From the NCBI GenBank assembly GCA_035604135.1, contig DATNJB010000084.1:1-64000 (forward strand): a DNA stretch of 64,000 nt, given 5' to 3'. Position 1 is the first letter of the stretch. The number at the start of each line of letters is the position of its first letter. The notes below the pieces were generated by a model. That model did no database searches. It was not told where the DNA came from and was given only the letters and a program-made list of their open reading frames with translations. This document shows, in pieces, positions 22,666 through 31,470 of this stretch. The DNA comes from Poindextera sp035604135 (GTDB lineage Bacteria > Pseudomonadota > Alphaproteobacteria > Caulobacterales > Caulobacteraceae). The position numbers and the translations under genes were made by a program.

Positions 22666-24777
22666 CTAGCGGGTGAAGGCCTGGGCGTTCCCCGCATCGA
22701 CGTTGATGATGTTACCGGTCGACTTGGCCGATCGGTCGGAGGCGAACCAGGCCACCGCCTCGGCCACGTCTTCGGGCAGCACGCTGCGCTTGAGGAGACT
22801 GCGCTCGCGGTAGACCGCTTCCAGCTCGTCCGGCGCCGCCTTGTGCTGTTGGGCGCGCTCGGCCCGCCATGAGCCCTGCCAGATTCGCGAGCCCTGCAGC
22901 ACCGCGTCCGGGTTGACCACGTTGACGCGCACGCCGAGCGGCGCGCACTCGACGGCGAGCAGACGGGCGAGATGCAGCTCGGAGGCCTTGGCCGCGCCGT
23001 AGGCCGACGCACCCGGCGAGGCCGCCAGCGCGTTCTTCGATCCCACGAACACGATCGAGCCGCCGAGCGCCTGGCCCTTGAAGAGGCGGACCGCCTCGCG
23101 GCTGATCAGGAAATAGCCGGTCGAGAGGATGTCGAAGTTGCGCCGCCAGATCTCGAGGGTGGTGTCCTCGATCGCGGCTGCGGAGGCGATGCCGGCGTTC
23201 GAGACGCAGATGTCCAAGCCGCCGAACGCCACCGCCGTCTCGGCGTAGAGTTCGGCGACCGCGCCCTCGCTGGTCACGTCGACCCAGACGGCGCGCAAGG
23301 TGTCGCGGCCGAACTCGTCGGTGAGCGCGGCCTCGGCGGCGGCGAGCGCGTCGCGATCGATGTCGCAGATCACAACGCAAGCGCCGTCGGCCAGGAGCCG
23401 CCGCGCTGTCGCGGCGCCGATGCCGCCCGCACCGCCGGTGATGATGGCGATGCGGCCGGCGAGTGGTTTCGGCGGCGGCAGACGAGCGAGCTTCGCCTCC
23501 TCGAGCGCCCAGTACTCGACATCGAACGCCGCCTGTTCCGGCAGGCCGCGATAGGTCGAAACGCGGCTCGCCTCGCGCATGACGTTGATGGCGTTGAGAT
23601 AGAACTCCGCGGCGATCCTGGCGGTGGGCTTGTCGGCGGCGAAGGTGATCATGCCGACGCCTGGGATCAGATAGACGACCGGGTTGGGGTCGCGCATGGG
23701 GGCTGAGTCCGGCCGCCGGCAGCGGGCGTAGTAGGCGCCGTAGCGGGCGCGGTAGGCCTCGATCGCCGGACCGGCGCGCTGGGCGAGGGCGTCGACCTCT
23801 TCGCGCGCCGGATCGAAAGGCAGCACCAGCGGCCAGATCTTGGTGCGCAGGAAATGGTCGGGACAGGACGTGCCAAGCGCGGCCAGCGGCTCGAGCGTCT
23901 CGGCGCCGACGAACGCTAGCACGGCGGGGCTGTCGTCGAAGTGGCCGATCTTGCGGCTCTCGCCCGAGACGAGGCCGCGCAGGCGCGGCATCAAGGCCGA
24001 CGCGATGGCGCGCCGCTGTGGGGCGGGCAGCGCGGGCGCGACCGTGCGGCCGAACGGCGAGGCGCCGGTCTTGCGCGCGTCGAGCCAGTGGATCGCCTGG
24101 TTGATCACGTCCAGGGTGGTTTCGTAGACCTCGCGATCGCTGTCGCCCCAGGTGAACAGCCCATGGGCTTCGAGGATGACCCCTCTCGCCGTCGGACATT
24201 CGCGCGCGAAGGCCTGCAACCGCATCCCAAGCTCAAACCCGGGCCGAATCCAGGGCAGCCAGCCGATCGTCTCGCCATAGATCTCGCGGGCGATGGCCTC
24301 GCCGTCCGCGGCAGCCGCGATGGCGATCACCGCGTCGGGGTGCATGTGGTCAATGCACGCCCTGTCGACCAGGCCGTGCAATGGCGTGTCGATGGACGGC
24401 GCGCGGGCGTTCAGGCCGAAGACGCAATGGGGATAGAGGGCGACCATGTCGTCCTCGCGCTCCGCCCCGCAATAGATCCCCTCGAGCGCCTTCAGCCGGT
24501 CGAGGCGGAGGGTGGCGAAGCCATCGAGGCGCATCGACCCGAGATCGCCCCCCGATCCCTTCACCCATAGGACCGCGGTCGGCTCACCGGTGAGCGGGTC
24601 GGGCATGACGATCTTGGACGAGGTGTTGCCGCCGCCGAAATTGGTGATCCGCCTGTCGGCGCCGAGCAGGTTCGAGCGGTAGAGCAGGCGGGCCTCGGGC
24701 GAGAGCGCGGCGGCGTGGTCGTCGTCCCACAGGTTCGGCAGGAGTGCGGCGCCGACGGCGTCCGTCTGGCCATCCAT
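22666..24777 (-). CDS. rhaD: Bifunctional rhamnulose-1-phosphate aldolase / short-chain dehydrogenase
   Basis: A 703-residue fusion. The N-terminal half (about 1-400) is a class II aldolase/adducin domain with metal-His motifs (DHMHPDAVIAI, EAHGLFTWGD) and should split L-rhamnulose-1-phosphate into dihydroxyacetone phosphate and L-lactaldehyde. The C-terminal half is a short-chain dehydrogenase with the Rossmann motif TGGAGGIGAATARRL and the YGAAKAS catalytic Tyr/Lys, thought to act on lactaldehyde. Such fusions replace separate aldolase and reductase in rhizobia and relatives. The ATG at 24777 follows AGGAG by 11 nt. It diverges from the serine hydrolase across an operator-like array. Confidence 0.93.
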   Translation of the reverse strand: MDGQTDAVGAALLPNLWDDDHAAALSPEARLLYRSNLLGADRRITNFGGGNTSSKIVMPDPLTGEPTAVLWVKGSGGDLGSMRLDGFATLRLDRLKALEGIYCGAEREDDMVALYPHCVFGLNARAPSIDTPLHGLVDRACIDHMHPDAVIAIAAAADGEAIAREIYGETIGWLPWIRPGFELGMRLQAFARECPTARGVILEAHGLFTWGDSDREVYETTLDVINQAIHWLDARKTGASPFGRTVAPALPAPQRRAIASALMPRLRGLVSGESRKIGHFDDSPAVLAFVGAETLEPLAALGTSCPDHFLRTKIWPLVLPFDPAREEVDALAQRAGPAIEAYRARYGAYYARCRRPDSAPMRDPNPVVYLIPGVGMITFAADKPTARIAAEFYLNAINVMREASRVSTYRGLPEQAAFDVEYWALEEAKLARLPPPKPLAGRIAIITGGAGGIGAATARRLLADGACVVICDIDRDALAAAEAALTDEFGRDTLRAVWVDVTSEGAVAELYAETAVAFGGLDICVSNAGIASAAAIEDTTLEIWRRNFDILSTGYFLISREAVRLFKGQALGGSIVFVGSKNALAASPGASAYGAAKASELHLARLLAVECAPLGVRVNVVNPDAVLQGSRIWQGSWRAERAQQHKAAPDELEAVYRERSLLKRSVLPEDVAEAVAWFASDRSAKSTGNIINVDAGNAQAFTR

Positions 24778-24833
24778 TCGCAGAACAACTCCTGAGGGCG
24801 CGGGCCGGGGTAACGCAGCGAAACGCCGCGTTC

Positions 24834-24863
24834 AATCATGATCGTGCAGAATCATGCAAGAAC
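24834..24863 (-). promoter_or_regulatory. Putative operator: tandem GATCA-like decamers (weaker)
   Basis: On the minus strand the units are GTTCTTGCAT, GATTCTGCAC and GATCATGATT, keeping the 10-bp register of the other arrays with ACGATCAT in the centre. It lies between the divergent aldolase (start 24777) and serine hydrolase (start 24940) genes. Confidence 0.45.
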
Positions 24864-24939
24864 CATCGCGACGCCTCCAAGTCGGGATGTTAGAGACCCG
24901 GCCGGGGCGCCGGCCGCCCCGAAGGGGGAAGTTGCGACG

Positions 24940-26097
24940 ATGGGCGCGGTCACCGAGACGTTCGCGGTTCAAGGCCTGTGCGAGCCCCGGTTCGAGGGCG
25001 TGCGCGCGGCGTTCCAGGCGAATTTCGAGCGCGGCGCCGACGTCGGCGCGTCGGTGGTGATCACCCTCGACGGCGAGACGGTCGTCGACCTCTGGGGCGG
25101 CGCCAAGGATGCGGCCGCGAGCCGTGCCTGGACGTCCGACACGATCGTCGCCGTCGCCTCGACCACCAAGACCGCGACCGCGCTGTCGGCGCTGCTGCTC
25201 GCCGACCGCGGCGAGCTGGACGTCGACGCGCCGGTCGCCCGCTACTGGCCGGAGTTCGCCCAGGCCGGCAAGGAAGGTGTGCTGGTGCGTCACTGCTTGG
25301 GCCACACCGCCGGATTGCCCGGCTGGGAGCCGCGGCTGACCGCAATGGACGACCTGTATGACTGGGAGAAATGCACCTCGATCCTGGCCGCGCAGACGCC
25401 CTGGTGGGAGCCGGGAACGGCGTCGGGCTACCATGCGGCCACCCAGGGCTACCTGGTCGGCGAGGTGATCCGCCGCATCACCGGCCAGACCGTCGGAACC
25501 TTCTTCCGCGAGGAGATCGCCGAGCCGCTGGGCGCGGAGTTCCATATGGGGGTCAAGCCGGAGTTCGACGCGCGCATCGGCGAGTCGATCCCGCCGGACG
25601 TCCCCGAACAACCCGCGCAGACCGCGCCCGGCAGCATCACCATGCGCATCCACGACAACCCGCCGCTGCCGCGCGAGCGCTGGGGCGAGGTCGCCTGGCT
25701 GCGCGCCGAGATCCCGGCCGGCAACGGCTTTGCGAACGCCCGCGGCGTGGCCCGCATCTCCACCCTGCTCGCCTGCGGGGGCGAGGCGAACGGCAAGCGG
25801 CTGATGTCGCACGAGGGCGCCGAGCGGGTGTTCTATCGGCAGTCGAACGGTCCGGACCTCGGCTTTCTGGCGCCGGTGAGCTGGGGCCTCGGCTATGCGC
25901 TTTCCCTGTTCGGCATGAACTTCGACGGTCGCAAGGTCTGCTTCTGGGGCGGCTCCGGCGGTTCGCTGGTGGTCGTCGACGTCGAGGCGCGGATGACCTT
26001 CGCCTATGTGATGAACAAGCTCGAGGGCGCCCCGTTCGGCGACCCGCGCAACGCCTCGATCCTCGGCGCAGCCTACGCGGCGCTGAAGGGCCAATGA
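24940..26097 (+). CDS. Beta-lactamase-fold serine hydrolase / esterase
   Basis: A 385-residue class C beta-lactamase-related hydrolase. The nucleophile motif SxxK is S74-TTK77 (VASTTKTATAL), the YxN equivalent is the Tyr in GYHAATQGYL, and a late WGGSGG replaces the KTG motif, as in EstB-type esterases. The ATG at 24940 follows GGGGGAAG; longer frames cross the operator. Its stop overlaps the start of the rhamnose mutarotase (ATGA), so it belongs to the rhamnose operon. Removing acyl groups from substituted sugars is a reasonable inference. No signal peptide is seen. Confidence 0.88.
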   Translation: MGAVTETFAVQGLCEPRFEGVRAAFQANFERGADVGASVVITLDGETVVDLWGGAKDAAASRAWTSDTIVAVASTTKTATALSALLLADRGELDVDAPVARYWPEFAQAGKEGVLVRHCLGHTAGLPGWEPRLTAMDDLYDWEKCTSILAAQTPWWEPGTASGYHAATQGYLVGEVIRRITGQTVGTFFREEIAEPLGAEFHMGVKPEFDARIGESIPPDVPEQPAQTAPGSITMRIHDNPPLPRERWGEVAWLRAEIPAGNGFANARGVARISTLLACGGEANGKRLMSHEGAERVFYRQSNGPDLGFLAPVSWGLGYALSLFGMNFDGRKVCFWGGSGGSLVVVDVEARMTFAYVMNKLEGAPFGDPRNASILGAAYAALKGQ

Positions 26098-26435
26098 CCG
26101 CCGCGACCGAGGCGGTCGCCTTCCGCATGATCCTGAACCCGGGGCAGGCGGCGGAATACAAGCGCCGTCACGACGCCATCTGGCCCGAGCTCGTCCAAGC
26201 GCTCGGTGACGCCGGCGTCATCGATTACCGCATCTTCCTCGACGAGGAGACCAACCACCTGTTCGCGGTGATGACGCGGCGAGTCGACCACGACATGGAC
26301 GCGTTGCCCGATACCGCAGTCATGCGCCGCTGGTGGGCGATGATGGCCGACATCATGCAGACGACCGAGGACTTGGAACCGCTGACGACGCCCCTTGAGC
26401 CTGTCTTTCGCCTTCGCCAGCCATCAGGCTTGTGA
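26094..26435 (+). CDS. rhaM: L-rhamnose mutarotase
   Basis: A 113-residue protein of the RhaM/RhaU family that interconverts alpha- and beta-L-rhamnose before isomerisation. The family pattern is obvious: FRMILNPGQAAEYKRRHDAIWPEL near the start (split as FRMILNPGQAAEY and KRRHDAIWPEL), IDYRIFLDEETNHLFAVM in the middle and RRWWAMMADIM near the end. The ATG at 26094 overlaps the stop of the serine hydrolase, giving translational coupling. Confidence 0.95.
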   Translation: MTAATEAVAFRMILNPGQAAEYKRRHDAIWPELVQALGDAGVIDYRIFLDEETNHLFAVMTRRVDHDMDALPDTAVMRRWWAMMADIMQTTEDLEPLTTPLEPVFRLRQPSGL

Positions 26436-26487
26436 ACGTCGAGAGCGGGCTGCCCGGCTCCACCACCTAGCGTTTCAGCTGGAAATC

Positions 26488-26507
26488 GATCAAATCCGCT
26501 CATGAAC
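26488..26507 (+). promoter_or_regulatory. Putative operator: two GATCA/GCTCA decamers
   Basis: GATCAAATCC and GCTCATGAAC are adjacent decamers matching the other arrays. They overlap the ATG at 26502 that opens the transporter frame, which suggests either repression at the start codon or that the true start is the GTG at 26547. Confidence 0.45.
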
Positions 26508-27932
26508 TCCGTCGTCCCTGCGCCTGAGCAAGGAAGAGGGCCTGCCGTGGCGGCGGCGACCTCCGATCGCCTCAGCCTCACCCGCAAGGCCGGGTTCACC
26601 TTGGCCGACTTCGCCTGCAATCTCTACTGGCCCAGCCTCACGATCTTCCTGCTCTACTACTACACCGACGTGATCGGAATCAGCGCGGCGGCGGCCGGGC
26701 TGATCTACATGATCGCCTCGATTGTCGATGCGCCCATGGACCCCCTCGTGGGCGTCATATCGGACCGCACGCGCACCCGCTGGGGGCGTTATCGACCCTA
26801 CATCCTCTTCGGCGCCGCGCCGCTCGGTCTGGCGTTTGTTCTGTTGTACTACCGGCCACCGCTTGTTGGCGTCGGGCTCCTCGTGTGGCTGCTCGCTGCG
26901 CATATCATCTTTCGGGCGGGCTACACCTTGGTCACCATTCCCTACACGGCGCTCACCGCGCGCCTGACGCCAAGTTCGTCGGAGCGGTCCGCCATCACCG
27001 GATTCCGCCAGGTGTGGGGGACGCTGGCCGGCATGGTGGTGGCCGTGAGCGTTCTGCCGCTCGTCAAGGCGTTCGGCGCGGGCGAGGCGGCGCGGGGATT
27101 CTTCTGGGTAGCTGTGCTGTTCGCCTGCATCGCAACGGCGATCTTTCCGATCGTCTTTCTCTCCATCCGCGAGCCGCGCACGGCGGATGACACGCGCCCG
27201 CTCAGCGCGATCGACTGCCTTCGGTCGCTCTCCCGCAACCGGGCCTTCTGGATCGTCATCGTCGGCTCGACCGTCTCGGTCGCCGGCACGACCGCCCTCG
27301 GTAAGTCTGTGCTCTATTACTTCCAGTACGATCTGCACGACGCCGCGTCCGCGCGCTGGGCCTTGCTGGCCATGGCGGCGATCGGCTTGCCCCTCGCGCC
27401 AGCCTGGGTGTTCGCCACCAGGGCAATCGGCAAGCGTGCGTGCTGGTTCTCGGCGACTGCGATTGGTCTCGTCGGTCTGGCCATCTTCGCGCTTGTCGAC
27501 GTGAAGTCGGTCGGGATGATGATCGTCTTCTTCACCTACGTGCAGGTCTGCCTGTCGGGCTTGAATTTCCTGTTCTGGTCCATGCTGCCGGACACCGTGG
27601 AATATGGCGAATGGCGGACCGGGCTGCGGGCCGAGTCATTTCTCTTTGGATTCGCGCAGTTCTTCCTCAAGGTCGCCGTTGGAATCGGCGTCGGCGCGTT
27701 CGGCGTCGCCTTCGGCCTCGTCGGCTATCACGCCAACGTCACCCAATCCCCGCAGACCCTGCATGGGCTGAAGATGATCATGGTCGCCTTCCCGGCGACT
27801 GGGCTGGTGCTCGGCGCTGCGGTGATGGCGTTCTATCCGCTCGGCCGCGGCATGCATGAAACCATCGTTCGTGAGCTCGAGGGCCGTGTGCTTGAACCGC
27901 CCGAAGCTCTCAGCGCTGGCGGTATCGATTGA
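26502..27932 (+). CDS. MFS sugar:cation symporter, GPH (MelB-like) family
   Basis: A 476-residue transporter with about 12 hydrophobic segments and the glycoside-pentoside-hexuronide family pattern: LADFACNLYWPSLTIFLLYYYTDV at the start, VDAPMDPLVGVISDRTRTRWGRYRPY after helix 2 and LPDTVEYGEWRTGLR late in the protein. It would import a sugar such as rhamnose or a small glycoside with H+ or Na+. The annotated ATG at 26502 overlaps the operator-like repeat; a GTG at 26547 preceded by GAAGAGG is a credible alternative giving 461 residues. It follows the rhamnose mutarotase by 66 nt. Confidence 0.9.
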   Translation: MNSVVPAPEQGRGPAVAAATSDRLSLTRKAGFTLADFACNLYWPSLTIFLLYYYTDVIGISAAAAGLIYMIASIVDAPMDPLVGVISDRTRTRWGRYRPYILFGAAPLGLAFVLLYYRPPLVGVGLLVWLLAAHIIFRAGYTLVTIPYTALTARLTPSSSERSAITGFRQVWGTLAGMVVAVSVLPLVKAFGAGEAARGFFWVAVLFACIATAIFPIVFLSIREPRTADDTRPLSAIDCLRSLSRNRAFWIVIVGSTVSVAGTTALGKSVLYYFQYDLHDAASARWALLAMAAIGLPLAPAWVFATRAIGKRACWFSATAIGLVGLAIFALVDVKSVGMMIVFFTYVQVCLSGLNFLFWSMLPDTVEYGEWRTGLRAESFLFGFAQFFLKVAVGIGVGAFGVAFGLVGYHANVTQSPQTLHGLKMIMVAFPATGLVLGAAVMAFYPLGRGMHETIVRELEGRVLEPPEALSAGGID

Positions 27933-27961
27933 CCCGACCGGTTGCGGCGCCTGTGGCACAC

Positions 27962-27991
27962 CGTCATTGTCGATCAAGTTCGATCATTTGC
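27962..27991 (+). promoter_or_regulatory. Putative operator: three tandem GATCA decamers
   Basis: CGTCATTGTC, GATCAAGTTC and GATCATTTGC stand in tandem 114 nt before the receptor ATG at 28105. The inner 17 bases differ from the minus-strand core at 5928-5944 at only two positions. Confidence 0.6.
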
Positions 27992-28104
27992 TTACAACAG
28001 CTGGTTGACGCCTGAGCACCTCCGTGCGATTCCTGCTCGGCAATGAAAATAAGAAACCGTGGGTCCAATCCGCGCGGTTCGGCATGAAACCTAGGGGGGT
28101 TACC

Positions 28105-30312
28105 ATGTCCACGCAGGCACTTCGTGTTGGCGTATCGGCATCGATCCTAACCGGATTCTTGGCCCTTGCTGCCCTGACGCTCAGCGCCGGTCCGGCGCGG
28201 GCGCAACAGACCGCGGCCAGCGCATCGCCGACCGTCGTGGTCACCGCCGAGCACCGTACGGTGAATCTGCAGAAGGCGCCCGTCGCCGCCACTGTGCTCT
28301 CCGGCAAAGATCTTCAGGCGCGGTCGGTCGTTAGCCTGGAGCAATTGCAGTTCATCACCCCCTCAATGTCGGTCTCGACCAGCCTGCAGGGCAATCAGTT
28401 CGACATCCGCGGCATCGGCCGGGGCGAGCTATCGGTTCAGGTGCCCTCCGGCGTGCAGATCTACCGCGACGGCGTTCCGGTGTTTCCGGGTTTCTTCCAA
28501 GAGGATCCCTACTTCGATATCTCCGACGTGCAGGTTCTGCGCGGGCCCCAGGGCACGTTCGCCGGGCTGAACGCCACGGCCGGAGCCATCTTCATCGATG
28601 AGCAGAGTCCCACCACTGATCGCGTGAAGGGCTACATCGAGGGCGAGGTCGGCAACTATTCGGAATTCCAGGCGGACGGCGCGATCAATCTGCCACTCAG
28701 CGACACCTTCGCCATCCGGCTCGCCTTCAACCACGACCAGCGAGACACCTTCTTCCACGTCATTCCCTCGCCGGGCTTCAGCGGCAATCCAGGCAACCTC
28801 AGCGCCACCAGCTTGCGCTTCAGCGCGCTGTGGACTCCCAACAGCAACTTCCAGGCGGTCTTCAAAGTGGACGGGAGCTCCTATGACGTCGGCGGATATC
28901 CGGCGACGCCCAACCCGGGCACGGCCGACGCCGCGTTCGCCTGTCCGCAAGAGATCGCCGACATCTTCACCTTCTGCACCAACGCCCACCTGGAAGGCCT
29001 CGACAGGTGGGTGCGCGGCTCGCTCAATCTGCAGTATACTTTCGGCAATGGAGTGATCCTACGCTCGATCTCTGGATACCAGAACGGAAGCACCTCCACC
29101 AACATCGATCTCGACGGGACGGGCCTTTTAAGCGTTACTTATCAAGGGCGTGCCACTGAAGAGATCTACTCCCAGGAGTTCAACCTGCTCTCGCCGGACA
29201 CCGGGAGGTTCAAGTGGATCGTCGGCGCGTTCTATCAGCTGGACACCGTCCATATTCCGCCGGGCGGCTTCGTGGAACCGGGCCTGAATTTCTTCAATTA
29301 TCTGACGCCTAAGCAGAACATCGCCGGCTTCGGGCAGATCACTTATGAGCTCACCCCGACCTTGGAGCTGCAGGCGGGCGCTCGGTACATGGCCTACAAC
29401 ATGACCCTGCATGATGAGCTCATCCTCGGCGCATTCCCGCCCTTCTTCCTGCCGCCTTCCGGCAAGGGGAACATCCACGAGAGCGACTCCAAGCTGACGG
29501 GCAAGGTGACGCTGAACTGGCAGGTCGCGCCAAACAACTTCCTCTATGTCTTCGTCGCCACGGGCCATAAGAGCGGCAGCATCAACAGCGTCAACTTGGC
29601 GCCCTTCTTCACCGGGATCGCTAACGCCGGTCAGCTGATCATCCCGCCAGAGGACGTCGTCGACTACGAAGGTGGGTGGAAGGCCACGTGGCTGGACGGC
29701 CACGTGCGCACGCAAGTCGGCTTGTTCTATAATGACTACTATCACTTCCAGCTCAATGAGGCCGTGCCGCAGGCGCCCTTCCTGAGTGAGTTTGGCAGCG
29801 CCAGCGGGGTCACGACGGATTGGGGTTTCGAGGGTCAACTGCAGGCGGTCCTCGGCGCTCTGTCCCTCGACGCCGTGGTAGGCTACACGAACACCAGACT
29901 CGGGACCTTTGCCGACATAGACCCCTACAACGCTGGTCCAGGCGTGCGTTCGCTGACCGGCAATCACCTTCCCTTCGCGCCGCCGTGGACCTTCAGCGTT
30001 GGAGGCCAGTACACCATCGATCTCGGTGACGGGAACACGCTCGTTCCCCGGGTGGACTACTCGCACACCGATGCGCAGTGGGCGACCGCGTACGAAGAGT
30101 CGCCAGGCGACAGGTTCGGCGACACCTTCAGCAGCCTGTTGGCGGCGCGGAATCTCGTCAACGCCCAGCTGACCTGGACGCATAAGGATCTCGATGTCAC
30201 CCTTTACGGCACCAACGTCTTCAACCAACACTACGTCGACGGTCTGACCAACAACCTCCGCTATCCGGGCGCTCCGGTGCAGTTCGGGCTCCGAGTGCGG
30301 GCGGGTTTCTGA
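28105..30312 (+). CDS. TonB-dependent outer-membrane receptor
   Basis: A 735-residue receptor for energised uptake across the outer membrane. A signal peptide (MSTQALRVGVSASILTG onward, cleavage after ARA) precedes a TonB-box-like TVVVTAE. The plug domain follows (LQKAPVAATVLSGKDL, FDIRGIGRG, VLRGPQGTFAGLNATAGAI), and a beta-barrel ends with Phe (FGLRVRAGF). The ATG at 28105 has AGGGGGG upstream; a frame from 28024 runs through the leader. It is probably for a rhamnose-containing ligand, inferred from the shared operator and from flanking transporter and PhyH genes. Confidence 0.92.
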   Translation: MSTQALRVGVSASILTGFLALAALTLSAGPARAQQTAASASPTVVVTAEHRTVNLQKAPVAATVLSGKDLQARSVVSLEQLQFITPSMSVSTSLQGNQFDIRGIGRGELSVQVPSGVQIYRDGVPVFPGFFQEDPYFDISDVQVLRGPQGTFAGLNATAGAIFIDEQSPTTDRVKGYIEGEVGNYSEFQADGAINLPLSDTFAIRLAFNHDQRDTFFHVIPSPGFSGNPGNLSATSLRFSALWTPNSNFQAVFKVDGSSYDVGGYPATPNPGTADAAFACPQEIADIFTFCTNAHLEGLDRWVRGSLNLQYTFGNGVILRSISGYQNGSTSTNIDLDGTGLLSVTYQGRATEEIYSQEFNLLSPDTGRFKWIVGAFYQLDTVHIPPGGFVEPGLNFFNYLTPKQNIAGFGQITYELTPTLELQAGARYMAYNMTLHDELILGAFPPFFLPPSGKGNIHESDSKLTGKVTLNWQVAPNNFLYVFVATGHKSGSINSVNLAPFFTGIANAGQLIIPPEDVVDYEGGWKATWLDGHVRTQVGLFYNDYYHFQLNEAVPQAPFLSEFGSASGVTTDWGFEGQLQAVLGALSLDAVVGYTNTRLGTFADIDPYNAGPGVRSLTGNHLPFAPPWTFSVGGQYTIDLGDGNTLVPRVDYSHTDAQWATAYEESPGDRFGDTFSSLLAARNLVNAQLTWTHKDLDVTLYGTNVFNQHYVDGLTNNLRYPGAPVQFGLRVRAGF

Positions 30313-30399
30313 GTTCGATCCGCGCCCTCTGCGACAGACCCTCGTCCGGGCGGCGCTTCGAGCGGCCGCGTAACCGGACGCGGCAAGGGCTAAGGAGAG

Positions 30400-31224
30400 A
30401 TGGCGGAAATCGCGAGTCCTACCTCAAACCGCCTAGCCGATCGTCTGCCTGACATTAGGCCCGGGCAAGTCGAGCGGTTCGAGCGCGACGGGTTCCTGGC
30501 CATCGAGCGGCTGGTCGAGCCGGAGGCGCTGGCCGAGCTCGCGGAGGTCTATGACGCGATCCTTGACCGCCGCATCGATTGCGGCCCGACCGACGAACTC
30601 CTTGGCTGCATCACGCGGCAGATCATGTTCCCGAACTGGTACCACCCGATCTTCACGGAGAACGCGGCTTACCTGAACGGCAAGGCGGTGGCCGCCCGCC
30701 TGCTCGGCGTCGACGAGCCCGTGCCGGTGTTCCAGATGCTGATCTACAAGGAGCCGGGGCAGCTGGCGACCACGCCCTGGCACCAGGACTTCTCCTACAC
30801 GAAGATGCCATTCGCGCGCGCCGGCAGCCGGATTCCCTACGACGAGGTGCTGCAGTTCTGGGTCCCGCTGGACGACGCCGACGAAGAGAACGGCTGCATG
30901 CACTTCGTTCCCGGCGAGCACGACAAGCCGATGCGCGAGCACTATGTGTTCGCCGGCGAGCCGGACTATTCTCAACGCCTGCTCGCGATCAGGGACCCGG
31001 AGACGGCGCTCGACCTCTCCAAGGCCGTCGCCTGTCCGCTCAAGGTTGGCGGCGCGACCGTGCACAACTACGGGGCGCCGCACTTCACGCCAGGCAATCG
31101 CACGACCGACCGGCCGAGGCGGGCTTACATCTTCAACTGGGCCAAGCCGTCGCAGATCGGCTTCCAGGAGGTCGCCCGCCGCCGGCAGGAGCAGATCTTC
31201 GGCCGGAACGCCCGCCCGAGCTGA
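30400..31224 (+). CDS. PhyH-family Fe(II)/2-oxoglutarate dioxygenase (3 of 4)
   Basis: A 274-residue phytanoyl-CoA-hydroxylase-like oxygenase with H128 and D130 in PWHQDFSY and a distal His region VHNYGAPHFTPGN (H222/H228), followed by RPRRAYIF with candidate co-substrate Arg. AAGGAGAG lies immediately before the ATG at 30400. It is 87 nt downstream of the intact TonB receptor on the same strand and may share its transcript. It is clearly diverged from the other three PhyH proteins, which argues for different positions or substrates rather than recent duplication. Confidence 0.88.
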   Translation: MAEIASPTSNRLADRLPDIRPGQVERFERDGFLAIERLVEPEALAELAEVYDAILDRRIDCGPTDELLGCITRQIMFPNWYHPIFTENAAYLNGKAVAARLLGVDEPVPVFQMLIYKEPGQLATTPWHQDFSYTKMPFARAGSRIPYDEVLQFWVPLDDADEENGCMHFVPGEHDKPMREHYVFAGEPDYSQRLLAIRDPETALDLSKAVACPLKVGGATVHNYGAPHFTPGNRTTDRPRRAYIFNWAKPSQIGFQEVARRRQEQIFGRNARPS

Positions 31225-31336
31225 ACGGAGCGGTTGAGACGGCGGCGGCGGCCTAAGGCCGAGATGTCCGGCTTCACCTCGCTCGCTTGATCCGTCCGCG
31301 GATCACGGCGTTGTGTCACCCAACTGCATCACAGAC

Positions 31337-31366
31337 GCTCAGATTTGCTCAGATTCGACCACCCGA
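31337..31366 (+). promoter_or_regulatory. Putative operator: three tandem GCTCA/GACCA decamers
   Basis: GCTCAGATTT, GCTCAGATTC and GACCACCCGA form a near-exact 10-bp tandem repeat upstream of the second TonB receptor (ATG 31471). It is the most regular of the arrays, although it reads GCTCA instead of GATCA. Confidence 0.5.
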
Positions 31367-31470
31367 GCTTTGACCGCTGAGTGACATTGTGTACTCGGCG
31401 ATATTGGCGGTTGGCGAGCGCCCCGGGGCGCTTAGAGACGCCGGCCGCCGGAGGCAGGGGGAAACACGAC

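Noticed and set aside
24940..26097. Antibiotic-resistance beta-lactamase
   Set aside because: The SxxK motif is present, but the late KTG motif is replaced and no signal peptide exists; it fits EstB-like esterases in a sugar operon.
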